A stretch of 64,000 bases of DNA from Jaltomata sinuosa (lineage: Eukaryota; Streptophyta; Magnoliopsida; Solanales; Solanaceae), in contig QJPP01001745.1 in the NCBI GenBank assembly GCA_003996215.1, forward strand, positions 248,001-312,000. Direction: 5' to 3'. The translations under genes were made by a program, and so were the position numbers. This document shows, piece after piece, positions 55,903 to 64,000 of this stretch. Each line of letters starts with the position of its first letter. Position 1 is the first letter of the stretch. Below the pieces are notes generated by a model. That model made no database searches. It was not told the DNA's origin and worked only from the letters and a program-made list of their open reading frames with translations.

Positions 55903-57250
55903 TGATATGAGGCCAAATATATATATATATATATATAGTCATTATTTGCCTTACATTTAATCTTTTTATTATTTTTTTTAGCATTAGTTTTATAAATTAT
56001 TTTGATATTAGGTATTTTTATATGTAGGATTAAAATGGTGTAAAGTTAAAGAAATTTGAAGAAGAAACGAATTGAAAATTAGAAATCAAATAAGGAAATC
56101 AAGCAAGCAGCTTAATAGATTGAATGTAATATTTATTATTATTCATACAAATTTAATTGAAGAGGTGTTGCAGATGACTGCCATGTGGCAGTCAAGGAAG
56201 ACAGTACAAAAATTAAAGGCGGCGGTAGCAACATACGTCCAGTAAAAATCTAATTTTATTGGATTTTGGTTTCCCAATTCATTTTGAACTCAGTTATTTT
56301 ATTTGAGGTTTTTTTTCTATATTTATAAATAGTCCATAAGAATAATTTTTAGAGGAGAACTGAAGATACTTTTTTACTTTTAACTTTGTAAGCTAGGAAG
56401 AGTTAAGAACAGTCGTGGAGGCCAGAGAATTTTGGTTTATTCTTTTCTTCTCCTTTTTAGTATTTATTTTGTGTTCTTGAATTATTTTGCTACTTTGGAG
56501 TAATTTTTATGGTTAATACAAGTAAATTTTTTATTATGTATTATTCTATGATTATCTCAAGCATGAGTAGCAAAACGCTATAACTAGGATTGTGGGAACC
56601 ATGACGAATTTACAAACGTAGGTTAAACAATTAATGATTCTTGAAGGGTGTTTCTGCATGTGTTATTTTTCCCTTTGTTTTGATTGCTTTTTAATGGTTG
56701 TAAACATTAGAACTCTCCTTATTCTTACTTGTCGGACCAAGGGAGTAACGAATGAAAAAAAGGATTATACAACGGAGATTTGAGGCTATCAACCCTCATC
56801 TAATAGCTTGACCTTGTCCGAAAATAGCTAATTTGGGATCAAAGGTAAGGGTTAGTAAAGCATACACCCGTAGATGGACCAAGTTGCATGGTGAAATTCT
56901 TCTATCTAGGGGACCAACTATTTAGTTAAACTTAACTTACCGATCTTGCATGTTAAGCACCAGAATAGATCACTAATTGCGTATACCTGCTAAGTTATGA
57001 AAGAATGGTGAACACAGTCCGAGTTACCTTTAATTATCTGAACACAATTAAATATTAAATTTCTAATAATTCTTATCCTTACTTTTGATACAAAAAATCC
57101 CCCCCTTTAAATAAAGACGACCAATTGAATATTTACTACTGATGTATTTCTTTCATATTCCTCGTGGGATCGATCATAACCTCAATTAGATTTTATATTT
57201 GACAACGATCACTTTATACTTCATAAAAGAGGTGTAATTTGGGCGTATCA
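55903..57250 (+). repeat. N3 3' LTR
   Basis: 1,348 bp, similar to 39396-40753, with an expanded TA run near 55917-55935, a decayed G-box (CATGTG), TATAAATA at 56324-56331 and end GGCGTATCA. Confidence 0.9.
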
Positions 57251-57255
57251 AAGAC

Positions 57256-57685
57256 GACACCTATTAACTTGTAAAAACGTCAAATTAAAGTTTGATAGCT
57301 TTTTTGCTATCTTGTTATTTATTCAATTTTCAGCAATGAAACTGCAGTCTTTTTATTCAGGAGTGTAATTTTGAGATTGAAACACCAAATTGGTGTAATG
57401 CTTTCCTTGTTAATAAATTTCTTCTTTATTAAACTCTAGTTCTAAAAATTTGAAATAGAAAAGATAAAGAAAATTTATCATATATTTGAAGATGATGTCA
57501 GATAAATTAGCTTCACTGATGAAAAAAGGAGAACGAGAAACAGAAGAATAATGATTTTAATTTTGAAGAAGAGAAAAACTTGAGAGAATGAAGAATGAAG
57601 AATGGAGAATGTATTTGTTTTGAGAGTTTCGTTTGAAAAAAATATGATGGAGAGTAAGAAAGTTTATTTTCAAACTCACACTTTT
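57256..57685. other. AT-rich spacer, nothing recognised
   Basis: A/G-rich stretch with GAATGAAGAATG repeats near 57590. No gene or repeat family supported. Confidence 0.6.
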
Positions 57686-57774
57686 AAATTACTCTCTCTG
57701 TTTCCTTTTGCTTGTCCATTTTAAACTTTGCACACCCTTTAAGAAGCAATAATTGATATGGGTTTTTATCATAA
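57686..57774. mobile_element. Half of a Stowaway-like MITE, cut at 57775
   Basis: TACTCTCTCTGTTTCCTTTT and CTTGTCCATTTTAAAC are the start of a common plant MITE. No second terminus occurs nearby; the sequence stops where a TGTAACAC terminus begins, so a later insertion seems to have split it. Confidence 0.4.
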
Positions 57775-59589
57775 TGTAACACTTCACCCGTTCAAACATT
57801 TAAATTAACTCATACTTTTGAGATAAGACTAAGAGTGCTTAGTGTGTGAGGAAGGATTTTTTTATGAGGTGTTTTAATTGCACAATGGTCGTATGTTAAG
57901 CTTTGAAGTCAGGCAAGTTGCAAAATAAAAGTCGAAAAAAGTTATTGTAAATTTCTTTAAGGAATTATCTGAAAATTTGGGTCAATTGTCTCAAAGATTT
58001 TCTCCCAATCTATGAATAATTATTGAGCCCCCAACATACCAAATCGAAGGTCTACGAGTCTAATTTTTAACACACTAAACTGTTCATCCGTACGACTTCA
58101 TAATAGAGAGATATTTATATTTTGTGAGACTGCACAAGCAAGCATGTCAAGGTGGGTCCCCCTAGCCCCAAAGTCGGTGGTTCTTTATAAAACACCATCT
58201 TCTTTGTTATTTTTCCATAGAAACCACTGAAAACTCACCAAAATATCAGAGAATAATCCCACAAATCTTCCATGGGTGTTATGATTCTCAACTTGGAAGT
58301 TTAACGGAAGTTGCTCTACGTCGCGAGCTCATTATTGTGGTATAGTTTTTTTGTCAATTTTGGCTTTGGTTGTTGTCACTGCAAAGAAGCAGCTCATTTA
58401 GCTTAGGAATTCAGATCCTTTTCTCGAGTTAATCTACTCTCTATGATCCTTTTTCGTAATTCCATGTTCTAGTATTATTTTGATAGATTTTTGAGCCATA
58501 AAGTGGTATTTTGATACTGTGACTCTGGACAACCCCTTTGTATTATTAAGTTTGGTTATTCTTGTTGTGCACTAATGGTGTTAAGGTGTTCAAGGGACTA
58601 GGGGTTGGTGTGTCTCTTATTGGGATTGCGTATGATGGTTGTTAGATTAAATGACATGAAGTATGTCTTGTTATATTTTCTCGGGAGCTCGCCGCTCTTG
58701 TGAGATGTTGATAGATTCTTGTTGTGGTTATAAGTTATTGGTTTAGTAGAGATTATGATATCATTTATTAAGTTAAAGAGGGTTGGTCGTAGTGACAACC
58801 TTAACGATTTATCAATTGTTTATGGGTCATTCTTGTAGCCTTGTTGATTCTAGCAATTATTGCATTACGATAGGTTTGTCGAGCTTCATAGAGACACCTT
58901 TGGAGCTTCAGTTAAAAGGTATGTTGAGGCTTCCTTTTTACTTTTTGGCATGACCTAAAGGCTTAAGCTTGTTATAGCTTATATAACGTCATTATTCAAT
59001 TGCAACCTTATATCATTGAGTTTGCTACCACAATATGATATAGTGTCTAGCAACATCACATCATTCTTTACTTAGCAGCATAAAAAGCATGTTATGATTA
59101 TATTAATGTCGTATGTGATCACTTGACATCGTTGTGCTATTTTTATCGTCTAGATGTTGTCTATGAGCTTATTTTGGCCTCAGCATACACTGACACTGTA
59201 GAGTTTTGGAGCCTACATTCTGATTACAATATTGTGCCTTTGGAACGGGAAGATCGTGCTTATGGGCCAAGCAGATCGTACCTACGAGATGGGCAGGCTG
59301 TACCTATGGGGAAGCAGTTACATTATCTTACCATGCATATGGGTCAGGCAGAGCGTACCTACAAAATGGGCAGGTTGTACCTACGGGGCGGCACTTATAT
59401 TGTATCATGGAGCCGCAGAGTTGTATTGATTCATCACACATGTGCATTCAAATAACTCAAATCAGATTATCACTAGGGTCCAGGTAAAAAGGTCAGTATG
59501 AATATTTAGCAACTATTTGTGTTTGTTAGTACTTATAATGATTGTGTGTTATTTGTACCTACCAGACTTATGGAGGCCAAGTCAGGTTA
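57775..59589 (+). repeat. Probable orphan LTR of another retroelement
   Basis: Starts TGTAACACTTC and has promoter-like TTTATAAAACA at 58194-58204, followed by a leader-like region. A tandem duplication of about 78 bp lies at 59257-59412 (CGTACCTACGAGATGGGCAG units). Its 3' end is uncertain and no PBS or internal gene follows. Frames at 59123-59455 come from the repeat and are not taken as genes. Confidence 0.4.
59257..59412. repeat. Two-copy tandem repeat, about 78 bp
   Basis: Copies begin at 59257 (GCTTATGGGCCAAGCAGATC) and 59335 (GCATATGGGTCAGGCAGAGC) and diverge by scattered substitutions. Confidence 0.75.
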
Positions 59590-59931
59590 TGTAATGACCC
59601 TCTTGGTCATTTCCTTGATATTTGTGTTTTTTTCACATTTTGAGCTTTTCCACAATGGCTATAGGTTATTTATGACTTGCCGGGACTGATAGTTTGGTTC
59701 TCAGGAAGTTTGTTGTATTTTAAGCCCATTTTCCTATTTTGAAACTCTTAAGGCTGGTAGAGTTGACTTTGGTTAATATTCGAAGAAGACGACCTCGGAT
59801 GGAAAATTTGTCAGCGTTGTTAGTTCCAGAACATTGACTTTGGGCTAGTAGGACCTTTGGTTTGGGTTCCGAGGCTTTCAAACTCGTTTTGGACTATTGG
59901 ACTCCATTTTGGTAAAAGTTGGTTTTGGATG
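59590..59931 (+). repeat. First 342 bp of a Tekay-like LTR, plus orientation
   Basis: TGTAATGACCCTCTTGGTCA is the mirror of the far end of the A LTR (reverse complement of 12500-12517). It includes GTTATTTATGACTTGCCGGG, matching GCAAGCCATAAATGACT-type sequence in A and B. It is cut at 59931 by element C; the rest presumably lies beyond the window. Confidence 0.7.
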
Positions 59932-60762
59932 TGTCACGACCCAGACCGCTATGAGTGACACCTACCCAAATCCCAGGTGAGCGAACCATCAACGACCTCG
60001 AAACTTAATCATTCTAATAGCTCAAAACTAGTGTGCAAAAAATAAACTAGCAATAATCAACAAAATCAACACTAATATAAATAAACCTGCGAAAATCCCT
60101 CCCTAGAACGTGAAAGTCACCGTACCAAAAGATCTACCAACTCTGTCTAGAATACAGGGATGCAACCCCAATGTAAATGAGTAGAGTTTAAGCCCGAAAT
60201 AAATGGTCTATAACTAGTACGAAAGAAATCAAGGCAGCTCGATCGAAGTACCTCACCCTTGATGTCTTGATGCGTTAGGCCTATAGGTGAGGTTATGCGA
60301 CAACCGCTGAAAGATTGCCTATACTCACAAAAAGAAATGCATGTGTTGAATCAGTACACAACCATCGTGTACTGGTAGGATCATCAGTCAGTTCCAAATA
60401 GCAATATATGAACAGCACAATAGTCAAGTAAGAGTACAGAAAATATGTAAACAAGCCACATGTATCCCTAACTATAAGTCTCTTCCTAGCTTGTCTCCAG
60501 ATGTAATCCACCCTTATAACCATTATCAACAATCAAAAGAAATCAGTAATTATACCATTTAACATATTCTGGGCCCACCCTGGGATCCCCGTAGCAACAC
60601 CTAAGTGTTAAACTTGTAATCTAGTCTACACCAAGACCAAACTCACAGACCAATAATAATAACCCGACCTCTCAAGGACCATATGCAATATCACCAATCA
60701 TAAACACAGCCCGGTCCACTCATGGAACCAAAATCAAAATGCATAATGTAAAAGTAAACCCG

Positions 60763-60870
60763 TACCAGGCGTGGTACCCGAGCCAACCATTAGTATTCCA
60801 TACCAGGCGTGGTACCTGAGACAACCGTTAGTATATCCCATACCAGGCGTGGTACCCGAGCCAACCGAAT
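60763..60870. repeat. Tandem repeat with built-in stem, element C LTR
   Basis: Units start at 60763, 60801 and 60841 (38 and 40 bp; the third partial). Each carries TACCA-GGCG-TGGTA, a perfect 5-bp inverted repeat, followed by a CGAGCCAACC-like segment. Confidence 0.85.
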
Positions 60871-61635
60871 GTCACAAAAAATCCATAGTCATAAACAATG
60901 AACAATCAACACTTGTAAACCAATAAAAAATAACACCTAGTTCATTTCACCAAACTGAAAACATGATTGTTGGACATTCCTTAACCATTTCCTAAGCAAT
61001 GCAACTCATACAAATACTTAGATAAAAGTACACAAACATACAATACATACAGGAATCAATAACTATCACCTACCTCGAATTAGTCCAAGCTCTACTCAAC
61101 CGGAGCTTTCCCGTTTCCCGAAGTTTTTGTCGGTTCTTGGTCTAAACAATACATAATAACAAAGAACCAATCTTTATGGTCTACAATGTACTCGGATTAT
61201 ATAAAATCCTAAACCCCAAGCCACCCATGATCATCCCACCCTTTTCCCGGGCTTTCCCACCATTAATTCACCTAGTTCTACCATTTTTATGGATATATTT
61301 AGGGAATTAAAGTTATATGATCATAATATAGAAGAACTAACAACAACCAAGAACTTCTACCCTTAGAATCCCTCTTTTCCCCCGGATTCCACCATTCCTA
61401 GGTTATCCCAAACCTTTCTCCAAGTCTACCCCTAGCAATTCTATAGGGTAGGAAAGATAGTACGGAGTTTGGAGAGTATAATCCTTACCTTTAGGACGAA
61501 AAATAATGGAAAACAGAGGAAAATCGCACAGAATCGCCTTGCCCTTCTCCCAAAATGTGTTGAAGAAAATTGACTATTTTTGGGGAATGTTTTTGCATTA
61601 AATCCTATCACGCTCTGCTTTAGCAGTCCTTCCTA

Positions 61636-61760
61636 TGTAGCGGTACCATCGTAGCGGAGATGACCGCTATGGCGGAGGTTGATCGCCGTTGACTTTTGCT
61701 ATAGCGGTAATTATTCCGCTATAGCGGAGGTCACCATGGCAGAGCGATAGCGCTCGTCAT
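61636..61760 (-). promoter_or_regulatory. CCGCWWWWGCGG word cluster in element C LTR
   Basis: A perfect palindrome CCGCTATAGCGG (61716-61727), CCGCTATGGCGG (61664-61675), GCTATAGCGG (61698-61707) and GAGCG-ATAG-CGCTC (61742-61754). No clear TATA box was found below it. It is analogous to the cluster in element A. Confidence 0.5.
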
Positions 61761-62116
61761 GGGCAGTAGCTTGAGAATTCCTGGAAATCCCCCAAAAAGG
61801 TTCCATTTTACAATACACTTAATTTCCTGACGTTTCGAAATAACCCCTTCACGTCAACCTCGATACCAAGAGTTTTACCGACCCGAATTCATTTTTGAAA
61901 AGTCCCCTGGACTCATTTATGTCTTAGATAAATGGAAAACTAGCTCAAATTAAGACACTTTACGCAATCCTTATTCGGATTGCCCTAGCCCATGCCTCGC
62001 TCCAAAACTGGTCGAGACTAGCCTAGCCCAGAATTTCAAACTCCCAAATCTAGAGTTTTCTAACTCTAAAAATTAGCATGAGTGGTTTACCCATAACGAC
62101 GGAGCCGGTCGCTACA

Positions 62117-64000
62117 ACAGATTCCAATTTACCCATTGTTCATCCCTGAATGATCAAACCCAAAAATACGGAAAATAAGAGCGAAAGTAGTACCTATATC
62201 CTCAAACAAGTAAGGGTACTTGTCCACATGTCCTTCTCGGTTTCCCAAGTGGCTTCTTCAACCTGATGATGCTTTCATTGAACCTTTACCATATTGATCA
62301 CCTTTGTCCTCAAATTCTGGGCATCCCGATCAAAAATCAAAATCGGTTCCTCTTTATAGCGAAGTTCCTTATCAAATAACACCTCATCCCACTTGATGAT
62401 GTAGTCCTCATCCCCATGGTATCGCTTCAACATAGATACATAGAATATCGGATGGAAACCCGACAAATTAGGCGGCAGTCCTAATCTGTAAGCCACTGGC
62501 CCTACAATCTCAAGAACTTCGAACGGACCGATGAACCGAGGGATGAGCTTGCCCTTCTTACCAAACCGCATAACTTCCTTCATCGGTGACACTTTCAAAA
62601 GCACTTGTTCACCAATCTTGAAATCCATGTCCCTTACCTTGCAATCCGCATATTCCTTATGCCTACTTTGGGCAGCTAGCAACTTGGTTTGAGTGCCTCT
62701 TACCTTTTCTTGTGCTTTTCTTACCAAGTCCATGCCCAAGGGCTTTACATTGCCTTCCTCAAACCATCCAATAGGCGATCTACAACCTCTCCCATACAGT
62801 GCCTCAAATGGTGCCATGTTGATACTGGAGTGGTAGCTATTGTTGTACGAGAACTCGCACAATGGTAGAAACTGGTCCCAATGACCCCCGAAGTCAATCA
62901 CACATGATCTCAGCATGTCCTCTATTACCTGAATCATCCTCTCTGACTGACCATCAGTCTGAGGATGGAAGGTTGTACTAAATATGAGTTGCATACCCAA
63001 CTCTTCATGTAACTTACCCCAAAATTTAGAGGTAAACTGTGTACCCCTGTCTGAAATAATGGACAGTGGTACCCCATGCAACCTCACAATCTTCTTCACG
63101 TAGATCTTAGCCAATTGCTGTGAATTGAAATCCACCCTGACCAAAATAAAATGAGCTGACTTGGTCAGCCTGTCAACAATGACTCAAATAGAGTCATACT
63201 TCCCCAAAGTCTTGGGAAGACCCACCACGATGTCCATGGCTATCCTCTCCAACTTACGCTCTGGAATGGGCATTCTGTTAAGTAGTCCTGCAGGCTTTTA
63301 TTGCTCATACTTTACCTGCTGACAATTTTGACATTTGGACACAAAATCAGCTATGTCCCTTGTCATCCTGGGCCACCAGTAAAGCCACCTCAGATCCCTG
63401 TACATCTTGGTTACTCGGATGAATCAAATATCGTGAGCCATGAGCCTTTGCTAACACTTTCTGAATGATATCGTCAACCGAGGAACACAAATCCTTCCTC
63501 TGAAATTTAACACGCCGCCAGAATCCAACATGGCATCCCTGGACTCTCTGGATATTGCCTTGTTCTGAAGCCTGCTCAACTGTGAATCCTGAAACTGTTT
63601 GGCCTTTATCTCCTCTATGAATGTGGATTTGACCTCAATACTGGCCAACACCCCACCTTGTTCTAAAATACTCAAGTACATGAACTTAGATTCCAATGCC
63701 TGAATCTCCCTCGCCAGTGGTCATTTCGACACCCCCAAACAAGCCAAACTGCCCATGCTAGCTGTCTTCTGGCTCAATGTGTCTACCACCATATTAGCCT
63801 TACCCGGATGGTACTTAATGGTCACATCATAGTCCTTTAACAACTCCATCCACCTTTTCAAGTCTTTCTGAGTGAAAATATGTTGCAAACTGCGATGATC
63901 AGTGAACACCTCACACTTGACACCATAGAGATAGTGCCTCCAAATCTTGAGTGCAAACACCACTGCTGCCAACTCTAAGTCATGATTCGGATAGTTTCTC
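62117..64000 (-). pseudogene. Element C pol: RNase H end, integrase, chromodomain-like tail (partial)
   Basis: Runs off the right edge. 63972-63721: RNase H C-terminus (AAVVFALKIWRHYLYGVKCE, FTDHRSLQHI; PGKANMVVDTLSQK keeps the Asp). 63696-63451: linker. About 63410-63290: zinc finger (CQNCQQVKYEQ) with a frameshift and a stop. 63144-62275: integrase, 289 open codons with ISDRGTQFTS (Asp 32) and HPQTDGQSER (Glu 68), then GPY-like LIPRFIGPFEVLEIVGPVAY. KVQ*KHHQVEEATWETEKDM is the chromodomain tail. Two stops (near 63188 and 62275) replace conserved Trp codons, TGG to TGA. Confidence 0.85.

Larger units (their letters stand above)
39396..57250 (+). mobile_element. N3: pol-less Athila/Tat-like element split by element B
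   Basis: LTR 39396-40753, PBS 40759-40777, ORF region 40883-41628, motif A 41654-41698, microsatellite, [element B 42742-54699], 3' region 54705-55902, LTR 55903-57250. TSD AAGAT left, AAGAC right (57251-57255), one mismatch. Without B it is about 5.9 kb and has only about 3.2 kb internal DNA with no enzyme gene and no Transposase_32-type gene. It shares motif A, the 3' blocks and the pre-PPT hairpin with N1 and N2. Confidence 0.85.
59932..62116 (-). repeat. Element C 3' LTR
   Basis: 2,185 bp; plus-strand view TGTCACGACCCAGACC...GGTCGCTACA. Contains hairpin-bearing tandem repeats (60763-60870) and a GC-word cluster (61636-61760). The next bases lead into the minus-strand pol gene. The left flank GGATG (59927-59931) is the candidate target duplication; its partner is outside the window. 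Confidence 0.8.

Noticed and set aside
59123..59455. 110-codon plus-strand frame
   Set aside because: It covers a two-copy tandem repeat whose copies are read in different frames, so no protein repeat is conserved.
61641..61650. GGTACC in the element C LTR as another target of N-type insertions
   Set aside because: It is empty and the LTR is unrelated around it; the shared 6-mer alone is not evidence.

Overview
The window is plant nuclear DNA made almost entirely of retroelements. No intact host protein gene was found. The element types (Tekay-like chromoviruses with 3.4-3.6 kb LTRs, Athila/Tat-related LTR elements, a plant RTE-type LINE, a Stowaway MITE and a DUF1985 gene relic) fit a repeat-rich dicot. 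My impression is Solanaceae; that is inference, and the species cannot be named. Nearly every coding region is broken.

Layout. (1) 168-33984 is one complex on the minus strand, flanked by the same 5-bp target duplication CTTAC (163-167 and 33985-33989). It is a tandem of a Tekay-like chromovirus, here 'A': LTR A1 (168-2402 plus 11187-12517), internal 12518-16511, LTR A2 (16512-17070 plus 25708-27015), internal 27016-30346, LTR A3 (30347-33984). A1 is split by a pol-less Athila/Tat-like element 'N1' (2403-11181, plus strand, TSD GGTAC). A2 is split by a relative 'N2' (17071-25702, minus strand) whose intact edge abuts the same GGTAC. (2) 33999-36226 is a decayed DUF1985-type gene, followed by a 5'-truncated RTE LINE (36340-38416) and a Stowaway MITE (38536-38783). 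(3) 39396-57250 is a third pol-less element, 'N3' (TSD AAGAT/AAGAC). Inside it sits a structurally complete but mutated Tekay-like chromovirus 'B' (42742-54699, minus strand, TSD AGTGT). (4) 57775-64000 holds an orphan LTR-like stretch, the first 342 bp of an A-like LTR, and the 3' part of another chromovirus 'C' (59932 to the window edge, minus strand).

How the parts work together. N1, N2 and N3 have LTRs, a PBS and a polypurine tract but no recognisable protease, reverse transcriptase, RNase H or integrase, so they presumably relied on an autonomous Athila/Tat relative. N1 and N2 each carry two units: a gag-position ORF, then a gene of the plant 'Transposase_32' type that seems to have its own promoter-like leader and intron.

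Most interesting signals, all non-coding: a hairpin exactly 19 nt before the 3' LTR in all three N elements, with a covarying base pair; an internal copy of each element's own polypurine tract; LTR-start inverted repeats; clusters of CCGCWWWWGCGG-type words upstream of LTR TATA boxes in several families; and two insertions in opposite orientation at the identical base of two LTR copies.
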